Shown one piece after another: positions 1-7,502 of a DNA stretch of 64,000 nt (the stretch's first letter is position 1; every line of letters begins with the position of its first letter). The translations under genes and the position numbers were made by a program. A model generated the notes under the pieces. That model did no database searches and was not told the DNA's origin. It saw only the letters and a program-made list of their open reading frames with translations. Source of the stretch: CAUPWF01 sp036656615 (lineage in GTDB: Bacteria > Bacillota > Clostridia > Lachnospirales > Lachnospiraceae); NCBI GenBank assembly GCA_036656615.1, contig JAVXHY010000008.1:1-64000 (forward strand). The letters are read 5' to 3'.

Positions 1-84
1 TTTTGCTTGGCTGGAGCAATAATGCTCGCCGCGCTTTTGCTTGGCTGGAGCGATAATGCTCGCCTAGCTTTTGCTTGGCTGGAG
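1..84. repeat. 34-bp tandem hairpin repeats (2.5 copies)
   Basis: Units start at 1, 35 and 69. The first two are 34 bp and nearly identical; the third keeps only its first 16 bp (TTTTGCTTGGCTGGAG). Each full unit holds an inverted repeat GAGCA-ATAA-TGCTC (14-27 in copy 1), which in the operon mRNA (minus strand) extends by flanking GGC/GCC. The repeats lie just beyond rpsN, where rpsH would be expected within a few tens of bases. The array may continue past the window edge. Confidence 0.85.
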
Positions 85-115
85 TTTGTTGTATAGAGAT
101 AAAGGTTCCGTGCGC

Positions 116-182
116 CTAGGCTCGATAATACCTCGCCAACGCTTGGGAACGGTCTTCTCACTAGACTCGAAAGGACCTCGTC
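116..182. repeat. two diverged repeats of a second type beyond rpsN
   Basis: CTAGGCTCGATAATACCTCG (from 116) and CTAGACTCGAAAGGACCTCG (from 161) are diverged copies 45 bp apart. Each contains a TCGA/CTCG core reminiscent of the 34-bp units at 1-84. They could be older members of the same family. The similarity was judged by eye only. Confidence 0.5.
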
Positions 183-195
183 AAGTGTTCAGTAC

Positions 196-381
196 CTACC
201 AGCTTGCTTTTCTTACTCCTGGGATTTGACCTTTATATGCTAATTCACGGAAGCAAATTCTGCAAATTCCGTATTTTCTTAAATATGCATGTGGACGTCC
301 ACATATTCTACAACGGCTATATTCTCTAGTAGAGAATTTTGGATCACGTTGTTGTTTGATTTTCATTGATGTTTTTGCCAT
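196..381 (-). CDS. rpsN: 30S ribosomal protein S14, zinc-binding type
   Basis: S14 (uS14) binds the head of the 30S subunit near 16S rRNA helices 33-34. The 61-residue length is that of the short type Z form. The zinc ribbon is complete: Cys24, Cys27, Cys40 and Cys43. It lies 13 bases after rplE in the canonical spc order. It is the last gene visible on this edge, and the next expected gene, rpsH, is not within the 195 bases before the window start, which hold repeats instead. The stop is TAG. Confidence 0.97.
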   Translation of the reverse strand: MAKTSMKIKQQRDPKFSTREYSRCRICGRPHAYLRKYGICRICFRELAYKGQIPGVRKASW

Positions 382-394
382 GAATTTCCCTCCT

Positions 395-934
395 TTACTT
401 CGTAAACGGCATGTTAAATAATGTTAATAATTCACGCGCTTCTTCGTCTGTTTTGGCAGTTGTAACAAATATTACATCCATACCTCTTACTTTATCAACC
501 TTATCATATTCGATTTCAGGGAAAATCAATTGTTCTTTTATACCAAGAGCATAGTTACCTCTTCCGTCAAATGCGTTAGGATTAACACCTCTAAAGTCAC
601 GTACACGAGGTAATGCTAAGTTGATCAAACGATCAGCAAATTCATACATTCTTTCCCCTCTTAATGTAACTTTACATCCGATAGCCATACCTTCTCTAAG
701 TTTAAAGTTAGCTACAGAATTTTTTGCTTTTGTAAGAACAGCTTTTTGTCCTGTGATTTTTTCTAAATCTGCTACTGCTGATTCTAAAACCTTTGCATTT
801 TCTTTTGCTTCACCAACACCCATATTAATAACTATTTTATTGAGTTTTGGTACTTCCATATTATTTTTATAACCAAATTTTTTGATCATTGAATCTACAA
901 TCTCACTTTGGTATATTTCTCTAAGTCTACTCAA
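395..934 (-). CDS. rplE: 50S ribosomal protein L5
   Basis: L5 (uL5) binds 5S rRNA and contacts the P-site tRNA in the central protuberance of the 50S subunit. The 179 residues match the usual length, and the family signatures NKIVINMGVGEA near residue 32 and LPRVRDFRG near residue 107 are present. It sits between rplX and rpsN with short gaps, as in other Firmicutes, and a good AGGAGG-type site precedes the ATG. Nothing in it is odd. Confidence 0.98.
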   Translation of the reverse strand: MSRLREIYQSEIVDSMIKKFGYKNNMEVPKLNKIVINMGVGEAKENAKVLESAVADLEKITGQKAVLTKAKNSVANFKLREGMAIGCKVTLRGERMYEFADRLINLALPRVRDFRGVNPNAFDGRGNYALGIKEQLIFPEIEYDKVDKVRGMDVIFVTTAKTDEEARELLTLFNMPFTK

Positions 935-957
935 AGTCCTGGACCTCCTTCCTCAAA

Positions 958-1263
958 TTAATCTATTACTTCGCCCGTTGCTTTTGCTACACGTACTTTC
1001 TTATCTCCATCCATTTTAAATCCTACTCTTGTAGTTTTTCCTTTTTGGAGATACATAACGTTAGAAATATCAATCGCGCCTTCTTGATGAATGATACCAC
1101 CATTTTGATTAGAAGCATTTGGTTTTGAATGCTTTGTCATCATATTAACGCCTTCAACCAATACTCTTTTATCTTTAACAGAAATAACTTTGCCTTCTTT
1201 GTCCTTATCTTTACCAGCGATAATTTTAACAGTATCACCTTTTTTGATTTTCATAGTTGACAT
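958..1263 (-). CDS. rplX: 50S ribosomal protein L24
   Basis: L24 (uL24) is an assembly-initiating protein at the exit-tunnel side of the 50S subunit. The KOW motif is visible at the start (KKGDTVKIIAGKDKDKEGKV), and the 101-residue length is usual. The upstream ATG (MSTMKIKK) is chosen because GGGAGG lies seven bases before it. The gene lies between rplN and rplE in canonical order and is translated from the common S10/spc transcript. Confidence 0.97.
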   Translation of the reverse strand: MSTMKIKKGDTVKIIAGKDKDKEGKVISVKDKRVLVEGVNMMTKHSKPNASNQNGGIIHQEGAIDISNVMYLQKGKTTRVGFKMDGDKKVRVAKATGEVID

Positions 1264-1275
1264 ATTGGCACCTCC

Positions 1276-1644
1276 CTATAATACTTCTGGAGCTAATGAT
1301 ACAATTTTCATAAATTGTTTTTCACGAAGCTCTCTTGCTACTGGTCCAAAAATACGAGTTCCTTTTGGGTTTTTATCATCTTTTATAATTACAGCAGCAT
1401 TTTCATCGAATCTAATATAAGAACCATCTTTACGACGGGCACCTTTAACAGTACGAACAACTACAGCTTTTACTACATCGCCCTTTTTAACAACACCGCC
1501 TGGTGTTGCATCTTTAACAGTCGCAACGATAATATCACCAATAGCTGCATATCTTCTAGTAGAACCGCCTAATACACGAATGCAAAGTAATTCTTTTGCA
1601 CCGGTGTTATCTGCTACTCTAAGCCTACTTTCTTGTTGTATCAT
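1276..1644 (-). CDS. rplN: 50S ribosomal protein L14
   Basis: L14 (uL14) forms part of the 50S interface and the bridge to 16S rRNA helix 14. It is 122 residues, the standard length, beginning MIQQESRLRVADNTGAKE, the family hallmark. A consensus ribosome binding site lies before the ATG. The 48-base gap to rpsQ is slightly longer than elsewhere in the operon but shows no terminator. Confidence 0.98.
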   Translation of the reverse strand: MIQQESRLRVADNTGAKELLCIRVLGGSTRRYAAIGDIIVATVKDATPGGVVKKGDVVKAVVVRTVKGARRKDGSYIRFDENAAVIIKDDKNPKGTRIFGPVARELREKQFMKIVSLAPEVL

Positions 1645-1692
1645 GCAGGTAAACCTCCTTTATTATACATGCAAATAACAATTTGCCTTGCT

Positions 1693-1947
1693 CTATTTTG
1701 CTTTCTCAATAACTTCCACAAGTCTCCATCTTTTATCCTTGGATAAAGGTCTTGTTTCCATAACTTTAACAGTATCGCCAATGTTGCATTCATTGTTTTC
1801 ATCATGTGCTTTTAATTTATAAGTTCTTTTAATGATTTTTTTATAAAGTGGATGTTTTACATGATCCTGAACAGCAACTGAAATTGTTTTATCCATTTTA
1901 TTGCTAATAACCTTACCTGTACGTGTCTTTCTTAGGTTTCTTTCCAC
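1693..1947 (-). CDS. rpsQ: 30S ribosomal protein S17
   Basis: S17 (uS17) is a primary 16S rRNA-binding protein with an OB fold, used early in 30S assembly. The product (84 residues) has the motif RKTRTGKVISNKMDKTISV. A longer reading from a TTG at 1965 is possible, but AAGGAG lies eight bases before the GTG at 1945-1947, so translation most likely starts there as MERNLRKTR, the usual N terminus. The six-residue upstream extension would cover its own Shine-Dalgarno site. Confidence 0.96.
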   Translation of the reverse strand: MERNLRKTRTGKVISNKMDKTISVAVQDHVKHPLYKKIIKRTYKLKAHDENNECNIGDTVKVMETRPLSKDKRWRLVEVIEKAK

Positions 1948-1977
1948 AATTTTCACTCCTTCCAAATGTTTACCGAT

Positions 1978-2178
1978 CTATCTTCCAGCCTCTGTAATTA
2001 CAGTTTGGATTCTAGCGATATTTTTTCTAACATCTTTAATTCTGCTTGTATTATCTAATTGATTTGTTGCATTTTGGAATCTTAAATTGAAAAGTTCCTT
2101 TTTAGCAGCTACTAATTCTTCGTTTAATTCAGTAACTGATTTTGTTTTTAAATCTTCTCTGAATGTTTTAATTTTCAC
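1978..2178 (-). CDS. rpmC: 50S ribosomal protein L29
   Basis: L29 (uL29) is a two-helix protein next to the nascent-chain exit site, where signal recognition particle and trigger factor dock. The product is 66 residues with the signature ELFNLRFQNATNQLDNTSRI. A GTG at 2178 is chosen over a GTG at 2187 because AGGCGG lies eight bases before the former and abuts the latter. Its start overlaps the 3' end of rplP by 11 bases, implying translational coupling. Confidence 0.95.
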   Translation of the reverse strand: MKIKTFREDLKTKSVTELNEELVAAKKELFNLRFQNATNQLDNTSRIKDVRKNIARIQTVITEAGR

Positions 2179-2605
2179 TGTTATCACCGCCTTCTAAGTC
2201 TGCGCGAGAAACTACTTTACATTTACAAGGTAGTTTATGTGTTGCAAGACGAAGCGCTTCTCTTGCTATCTCTTCTGATACTCCAGAGATTTCAAACATA
2301 ACGCGTCCTGGTTTAACAACTGCTACCCAATATTCTAAGGTACCTTTACCGGAACCCATACGTGTTTCAGCTGGTTTTGTAGTTACTGGTTTATCTGGGA
2401 ATATTTTAATCCATACTTGACCACCACGTTTGATATAACGTGTCATAGCAACACGGGCAGCTTCAATTTGGTTTGAACGGATCCAACATGGTTCCATTGC
2501 AACAATACCATATTCACCATTTACAATTTTGTTTCCTCTTAGGGCTTTTCCCTTCATGGAACCACGGAATTGTTTACGACGTTTTACTCTTTTTGGCATT
2601 AACAT
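2168..2605 (-). CDS. rplP: 50S ribosomal protein L16
   Basis: L16 (uL16) organises the 50S A-site and elbow contacts of tRNA. The 145 residues begin MLMPKRVKRRKQFRG, typical of bacterial L16. Its ATG overlaps the rpsC stop as TAATG (one base), so it is probably read by re-initiating ribosomes. A second in-frame ATG two codons later (MPKRV) is an alternative start that would change little. Confidence 0.97.
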   Translation of the reverse strand: MLMPKRVKRRKQFRGSMKGKALRGNKIVNGEYGIVAMEPCWIRSNQIEAARVAMTRYIKRGGQVWIKIFPDKPVTTKPAETRMGSGKGTLEYWVAVVKPGRVMFEISGVSEEIAREALRLATHKLPCKCKVVSRADLEGGDNSEN

Positions 2606-3261
2606 TATTTATCGCTCCCTTCCTTAATTGCTTTAGTTGGAAGAATTTCGCCTTTGTATATCCATACTTTAACACCAACTTTACCAAAAGTTGTATTAGC
2701 TTCAGCGAATCCATAATCAATATCAGCTCTAAGTGTTTGAAGAGGAATAGTTCCTTCGCTGTAGAACTCTGTACGAGCCATATCAGCGCCGCCCAATCGT
2801 CCTGCAACAGCAGTTTTAACACCCAAAGCACCTGACTTCATTGTTCTAGACATACAAGATTTCATTGCACGTCTAAATGAAATACGATTTTCTAACTGTA
2901 ATGCAATATTCTCTGCTACAAGTTGAGCATCTTTATCAGGTCTTTTAATTTCTTTGATATCTACAACCAACTTCTTATCTGTTAACTTTTGAAGTTCAGT
3001 CTTAATTTTTTCAATCTCAGCTCCACCTTTACCAATTACAACACCAGGTTTTGCTGTATAAATAATTATTTTGATACGTTCAGACGCTCTTTCTATTTCA
3101 ATCTTAGAAATACCTGCACTGTATAATTTTTTCTTAAGAAATGTTCTGATTGCATGGTCTTCTACTAAATAGTCTGCAAATTTTTCTTCTGCGTACCACT
3201 TGGAATCCCAGTCTTTAATAACACCGACTCTTAAGCCATGAGGATTAACTTTCTGTCCCAT
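2605..3261 (-). CDS. rpsC: 30S ribosomal protein S3
   Basis: S3 (uS3) lines the mRNA entry channel of the 30S subunit and contributes to helicase activity. The 218 residues show MGQKVNPHGLRVG at the N terminus, a KH domain with the VVIGKGGAEIEKI loop near residue 75, and the C-terminal domain with GRLGGADMARTEFYSEGTI. Order rplV-rpsC-rplP is canonical. The stop codon overlaps the rplP start. Confidence 0.98.
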   Translation of the reverse strand: MGQKVNPHGLRVGVIKDWDSKWYAEEKFADYLVEDHAIRTFLKKKLYSAGISKIEIERASERIKIIIYTAKPGVVIGKGGAEIEKIKTELQKLTDKKLVVDIKEIKRPDKDAQLVAENIALQLENRISFRRAMKSCMSRTMKSGALGVKTAVAGRLGGADMARTEFYSEGTIPLQTLRADIDYGFAEANTTFGKVGVKVWIYKGEILPTKAIKEGSDK

Positions 3262-3272
3262 TATTTCCCTCC

Positions 3273-3659
3273 TTATCTTTCATTAAGCACTAGTGTGATG
3301 TGACTCATTCTTTTTTCGATTCTATAAGCTCTACCTTGTGCTCTAGGTTTAATTCTTTTCATTGTTGGACCTTTATCTGCGAAACATTCTTCAATATAAA
3401 GGTTATCAACGTTCATACCGTTGTTATTTTCAGCATTTGCAATTGCTGAATCTAATACTTTCTTTATTAAGCTTGAAGCATATCTTGGATTATATGTCAA
3501 AATAGCAAGCGCTGTTTGTACATCCTTACCTCTAATGGCATCCAATACGAAACATGCTTTTTGAACTGAAACTCTTGCATAAGATAACTTAGCTGATGGT
3601 CTCGTATCTTTAATAGCATTTCTTTCTCTTTTGATTTGGGATCTATGTCCTTTAGCCAT
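3273..3659 (-). CDS. rplV: 50S ribosomal protein L22
   Basis: L22 (uL22) has a beta hairpin reaching the narrow part of the peptide exit tunnel, a site of macrolide resistance and of arrest-peptide sensing. The 128 residues contain the RPSAKLSYARVSVQKACFVLD segment region and the hairpin-forming DKGPTMKRIKPRAQGRAYRI region. Position between rpsS and rpsC is canonical, and no unusual insertion is seen in the hairpin. Confidence 0.97.
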   Translation of the reverse strand: MAKGHRSQIKRERNAIKDTRPSAKLSYARVSVQKACFVLDAIRGKDVQTALAILTYNPRYASSLIKKVLDSAIANAENNNGMNVDNLYIEECFADKGPTMKRIKPRAQGRAYRIEKRMSHITLVLNER

Positions 3660-3684
3660 GGATGAACCCTCCTTTCAAATACAT

Positions 3685-3966
3685 TTATCTAACTTTTGAT
3701 TTCTTTTCGTCTTTTCCATGTCCTCTGTAAGTTCTAGTTGCAACAAACTCTCCGAGTTTGTGTCCAACCATATCTTCTGTAACATACACTGGCACATGTC
3801 TTCTACCGTCATGAACTGCGATTGTATGACCAATCATTTGTGGGAAAATCGTAGAGCGACGAGACCAGCTTTTAATAACTGATTTGTCCCCTGCTGCATT
3901 CATTGCGTCAATTTTCTTAAGTAGACTTGCGTCTGCAAATGGACCTTTTTTAAGTGAGCGAGCCAT
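3685..3966 (-). CDS. rpsS: 30S ribosomal protein S19
   Basis: S19 (uS19) sits in the 30S head with S13 and contacts the central protuberance. The product is 93 residues with the family motifs SLKKGPFAD at the start and GHKLGEFVATRTYRGHGKDE near the C terminus. The gene follows rplB and precedes rplV with a standard ribosome binding site. Nothing unusual is visible. Confidence 0.98.
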   Translation of the reverse strand: MARSLKKGPFADASLLKKIDAMNAAGDKSVIKSWSRRSTIFPQMIGHTIAVHDGRRHVPVYVTEDMVGHKLGEFVATRTYRGHGKDEKKSKVR

Positions 3967-3992
3967 AGGTTCTAACCTCCTTGTAAACTGAT

Positions 3993-4835
3993 TTATTTGA
4001 TATTTTTACCATCTCTTCTTCTAACGATCATCTTGTTAGATTGTTTATGTTTCTTTCTTGTCTTAAGACCAAGAGCAGGTTTACCCCAAGGTGTACTTGG
4101 ACCTGGACGGCCTATTCCTGTCTTACCTTCACCACCACCGTGTGGATGGTCGTTTGGATTCATAACAGAACCACGTACTGTTGGTCTAAATCCCATATGA
4201 CGCTTACGTCCAGCTTTACCAATGTTAATCAGATTGTGGTCACCATTTCCCACTACTCCAATAGAAGCGCGGCAGATGATTGGAACCATTCTCATTTCTC
4301 CTGATGGAAGTCTAAGTGTTGCATATTTTCCCTCTTTAGCCATCAATTGTGCACTGTTACCAGCAGAACGAACTAGTTGTCCACCCTTGCCTGGATACAT
4401 TTCAATATTATGAATTTGTGTACCTACTGGAATTGCTGAAAGTGGCAAGCAGTTTCCTACTTTAACTTCGGCTTCCAAACCATTCATAATCTTCATACCA
4501 TCTGTCAATCCAGCTGGTGCTAAGATATACGTTTTTTGTCCATCTGCATAGCAGATAAGTGCAATATTAGCAGTTCTGTTTGGATCATATTCAATACCAA
4601 TAACCGTTGCTGGTATATTATCTTTATTTCTTTTAAAATCAATAATTCTATATTTCCTTTTTTCTCCGCCTCCGCGGTGTCTTACTGTGATTTTTCCCTG
4701 ACTATTACGACCTGCCGTTTTACTTAAAGATGATACTAATGATCTCTCCGGTGTGCTCTTTGTGATTTCGCTAAAATCCGAGCCAGTCATATGTCTTCTA
4801 GAAGGTGTATATGGGCGATAAGTTTTAATTCCCAT
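3993..4835 (-). CDS. rplB: 50S ribosomal protein L2
   Basis: L2 (uL2) supports the peptidyl-transferase centre and subunit joining. The product is 280 residues with MGIKTYRPYTPSRRHMTGSD at the start and the conserved C-terminal HPHGGGEGKTGIGRPGPSTPWGKPALG region, including the functionally critical histidine. A six-codon upstream extension to 4853 is possible, but GGAG lies eight bases before the ATG at 4833-4835, which also matches the family start. Confidence 0.97.
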   Translation of the reverse strand: MGIKTYRPYTPSRRHMTGSDFSEITKSTPERSLVSSLSKTAGRNSQGKITVRHRGGGEKRKYRIIDFKRNKDNIPATVIGIEYDPNRTANIALICYADGQKTYILAPAGLTDGMKIMNGLEAEVKVGNCLPLSAIPVGTQIHNIEMYPGKGGQLVRSAGNSAQLMAKEGKYATLRLPSGEMRMVPIICRASIGVVGNGDHNLINIGKAGRKRHMGFRPTVRGSVMNPNDHPHGGGEGKTGIGRPGPSTPWGKPALGLKTRKKHKQSNKMIVRRRDGKNIK

Positions 4836-4912
4836 TACTGTCACTCCTTTCATTCTTCAATATTTGTTGTCACGCTATTGTAGCGTATATTTTATTGTTA
4901 CGGTGCTGAATT

Positions 4913-5212
4913 TTATAGACCTTCAAAGATCTCGATATCCGCACTTTCAGTTGTTAACTGAACAATTGCTTTTTTTGTTTTCGAAGTTTTTCCTGATGTT
5001 GCTCCACGTCTCTTTTTCTTGCCGTCAAGATTCATCGTATTAACACTTTTAACTTTCGTTCCTGCAAACATTTTTTCTACTGCTTCTTTAATTTGATTCT
5101 TATTTGCTTCTGGATGAACTAAAAATGTGTATTTTTTTTCGGTCATTGCTTCCATACTTTTTTCTGTTACTATTGGTTTAAGGATTACATCATAATATTG
5201 TATATTTGCCAT
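4913..5212 (-). CDS. rplW: 50S ribosomal protein L23
   Basis: L23 (uL23) is the main docking site for trigger factor and SRP at the exit tunnel. The 99 residues include DVILKPIVTEKSM near the N terminus and the extended KVKSVNTMNLDGKKKRRG region. Its ATG overlaps the rplD stop by one base (TAATG), so the two are probably translationally coupled. A roughly 77-base gap follows before rplB. Confidence 0.97.
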   Translation of the reverse strand: MANIQYYDVILKPIVTEKSMEAMTEKKYTFLVHPEANKNQIKEAVEKMFAGTKVKSVNTMNLDGKKKRRGATSGKTSKTKKAIVQLTTESADIEIFEGL

Positions 5213-5832
5213 TACGCATACACCTCCTCAATAGTCTCAACAACAGCTTTGGTTACTATTACTGTGTTGTATTTTAAAATATCATATACATTAATTGTAT
5301 TTGTACGTGCTGTTTTAATAAATGGAATATTTCTTGCAGATAATTCTGCGTTTTTATTTTCATCTTCCAACACTACCAATGCCTTAGATATTTTTAAGTT
5401 ATTTAACATTTCCTGGAATTTCTTTGTTTTCACTTCATCAAAATTGATTTGATCTAAAACAATGAATTTATTTCCTTCTACTTTAGAAGTAAGAACGGAC
5501 AAGAGAGCAGCTCTCTTTTCTTTCTTATTTAATTTGAATGAATAATCTCTTGGTGTTGGAGCGAATACTACACCACCGCCAGTCCATTGAGGTGATCTTG
5601 TAGAACCTTGTCTTGCATGACCCGTTCCTTTTTGTTTCCACGGTTTTCTACCGCCGCCGCGAACCTCAGCACGTGTCTTTGCTTTTTGTGTTCCCTGACG
5701 TTTATTTGCAAGTTGGCTAACAACTGCCATGTGTACTAAATGTTCATTGACATCAACACCAAATACAGCATCGCTTAAATCGATTGTTCCAACTTCATTG
5801 CCTTCGATATTATAAACAGATACATTTGCCAT
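5212..5832 (-). CDS. rplD: 50S ribosomal protein L4
   Basis: L4 (uL4) binds 23S rRNA domain I and its long loop forms the tunnel constriction with L22. It is 206 residues with the loop signature RGGGRKPWKQKGTGHARQGS near residue 60. In Enterobacteria L4 feeds back on the S10 operon leader; whether the structured leader before rpsJ here uses L4 or another protein cannot be told from sequence. Confidence 0.97.
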   Translation of the reverse strand: MANVSVYNIEGNEVGTIDLSDAVFGVDVNEHLVHMAVVSQLANKRQGTQKAKTRAEVRGGGRKPWKQKGTGHARQGSTRSPQWTGGGVVFAPTPRDYSFKLNKKEKRAALLSVLTSKVEGNKFIVLDQINFDEVKTKKFQEMLNNLKISKALVVLEDENKNAELSARNIPFIKTARTNTINVYDILKYNTVIVTKAVVETIEEVYA

Positions 5833-5860
5833 CTGTGTGTTCCTCCTTTCCTATTAAAGC

Positions 5861-6541
5861 TTAGTTAGCTTTTACAGTTTCTTTAATTGTTACAAGTGAT
5901 TTCTTAGGTCCTGGTACAGCGCCCTTTACTAAGATTAAATTATTCTCAGCATCAACTCTAACAACTTCAAGATTTTGAGTTGTAATTTTTTTGCTTCCCA
6001 TATGTCCTGGCATTTTCTTTCCCTTGAAAACTTTACTTGGGTCAGATGCAGAACCATTAGAACCAGCGTGACGATGGAATTTAGAACCATGAGTCATCGG
6101 TCCTCTGCTTTGATTATGTCTTTTAATTGCGCCCTGGAATCCTTTACCTTTAGAAATTGCAGTTGCGTCAATCTTGTCGCCTGCTGCAAATATATCAGCT
6201 TTAATTTCATTGCCCAATGCATACTCTTCTGCATTTTCCAGTCTAAATTCTCTTACAAATCTTTTTCCAGAAACCCCAGCCTTGTCAAAATGACCCTTTT
6301 CAGCTTTTGTTATACCATGTCTGTGTGCAATCTCTTTTTTACCGCTCTTGTTTTTATTGATTATTTTATCTTTCTTATCAACAAAACCTACTTGAACAGC
6401 ACTATAACTGTCATTTTCCACTGTTTTAACCTGTGTAACAACACAAGGTCCAGCCTGTAATACAGTTACCGGAATTAAAATTCCATCTTCATTGAAGATT
6501 TGAGTCATTCCGACTTTTGTAGCTAAAATAGCTTTCTTCAT
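5861..6541 (-). CDS. rplC: 50S ribosomal protein L3
   Basis: L3 (uL3) is an assembly initiator whose central extension reaches the peptidyl-transferase centre. The 226 residues begin MKKAILATKVGMTQIFNEDG, and the central loop contains the glutamine-bearing HNQSRGPMTHGSKFHR region, the usual PrmB methylation site area. It is slightly longer than the roughly 210-residue average. It follows rpsJ with a 90-base gap lacking a clear terminator. Confidence 0.97.
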   Translation of the reverse strand: MKKAILATKVGMTQIFNEDGILIPVTVLQAGPCVVTQVKTVENDSYSAVQVGFVDKKDKIINKNKSGKKEIAHRHGITKAEKGHFDKAGVSGKRFVREFRLENAEEYALGNEIKADIFAAGDKIDATAISKGKGFQGAIKRHNQSRGPMTHGSKFHRHAGSNGSASDPSKVFKGKKMPGHMGSKKITTQNLEVVRVDAENNLILVKGAVPGPKKSLVTIKETVKAN

Positions 6542-6631
6542 TATTACTTCCTCCTGTAATCTACAGCGGATTACGCTTCAAGCGCAATCATCCTAAATAT
6601 AAGGATACATACTGTTTTGAATTTTGATTCT

Positions 6632-6949
6632 TTACTTAGACTTCATTTTAATATCGATATATACCCCAGCTGGCATTTCTAATCTAGATAATGCATCTAC
6701 TGTTTTTTGAGTAGGTGTGATAATATCAATGAGTCTCTTATGAGTTCTTTGTTCGAACTGTTCTCTAGAGTCTTTGTACTTGTGTACTGCCCTAAGAATT
6801 GTTACTACTTCCTTTTTAGTTGGAAGTGGCACTGGTCCACTCACTTGTGATCCGTTTTTCTTTACCGTTTCGATAATTTTCTTTGCAGATGCATCTACCA
6901 ATTGGTGATCATACGCTTTTAATGTGATTCTCATTACTTGACTTGCCAT
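6632..6949 (-). CDS. rpsJ: 30S ribosomal protein S10 (NusE)
   Basis: S10 (uS10) belongs to the 30S head and also acts as NusE, linking ribosomes with NusG-bound RNA polymerase. The 105 residues contain MRITLKAYDHQLVDASAKKI and THKRLIDIITPTQKTVDAL. It is the first gene of the operon, preceded by AAGGAGG about ten bases before the ATG and by a roughly 170-base structured leader. No fusA/tuf genes lie upstream, unlike in many bacteria. Confidence 0.98.
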   Translation of the reverse strand: MASQVMRITLKAYDHQLVDASAKKIIETVKKNGSQVSGPVPLPTKKEVVTILRAVHKYKDSREQFEQRTHKRLIDIITPTQKTVDALSRLEMPAGVYIDIKMKSK

Positions 6950-6988
6950 AAAAAAAGTCGCCTCCTTTTCGTACTATTAACCTAAGTA

Positions 6989-7087
6989 CGACAAGCGGTG
7001 ACTGTACACTCTCCCGTGTGTGTCATTAAAACTTCACACGTTGTTCCACTCTCTTAGTGGTCCTATGATTCGTACAGTGACTTGTCG
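6989..7087 (-). promoter_or_regulatory. structured 5' leader of the S10 operon (three-way junction)
   Basis: In the minus-strand RNA the outer stem pairs CGACAAG (7081-7087) with CTTGTCG (6989-6995) and ACTGTAC (7072-7078) with GTACAGT (7001-7007), separated by an asymmetric internal loop. Two hairpins close inside it: CCACT/AGTGG (7046-7060) and CGTGTG/CACACG (7015-7040). The junction ends about 30 bases before the rpsJ ribosome binding site, as expected for an autogenous r-protein leader. The ligand is unknown. Confidence 0.75.
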
Positions 7088-7127
7088 CCAGTTTCCTAAC
7101 TTGACATTCGCTCAACGGAAAACCTAC

Positions 7128-7157
7128 TATATATAAAGTAGCAACCTCACGTTTCAA
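7128..7157 (-). promoter_or_regulatory. promoter of the S10/spc operon
   Basis: On the minus strand TTGAAA (7152-7157) is followed by a TATATA -10 (7130-7135 or 7128-7133) with a 16- or 18-base spacer. Transcription would start near 7121, giving a leader that includes the whole three-way junction. Confidence 0.6.
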
Positions 7158-7362
7158 CGCTATCATGTCACAGCTTTATTAGTATACTAGATGCATTCCA
7201 TCTTTTCAAGCATTTTTTAATAATAATTGTATTTTTTTTGTATTTTTTTTAAAACACTGACTTCTTAGCATTTTTATTTTATATCCTGCATAACATTATA
7301 TAGAAGAAATGCATTTTTATCTGTCTAATTATACATTATCGTGTTATTTTTTATTAATTTGA

Positions 7363-7391
7363 TTGACTTTTTCAGTAAAAGTTGGTAAAAT
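7363..7391 (+). promoter_or_regulatory. promoter for the TauE/SafE-like permease gene
   Basis: TTGACT (7363-7368), a 17-base spacer and TAAAAT (7386-7391) form a near-consensus housekeeping promoter. It lies about 100 bases before the ATG at 7503. The stretch 7158-7362 between the two divergent promoters is AT-rich and shows nothing else I can name. Confidence 0.65.
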
Positions 7392-7502
7392 TAGATAATA
7401 AATAGACAAGCGAATAAATATATACATATCGGGGTTGTTATATTTAGTATTATTTTGTCTATTTCACTGTTTCAAAACTAACAAATCTGGAGGGATGAAT
7501 TT

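Noticed and set aside
1..84. Possible CRISPR array at the left edge
   Set aside because: The 34-bp units abut directly with no unique spacers, so this is a tandem repeat.
5975..6460. 161-codon plus-strand ORF opposite rplC
   Set aside because: Shadow of rplC in an antisense frame; no ribosome binding site or family pattern.
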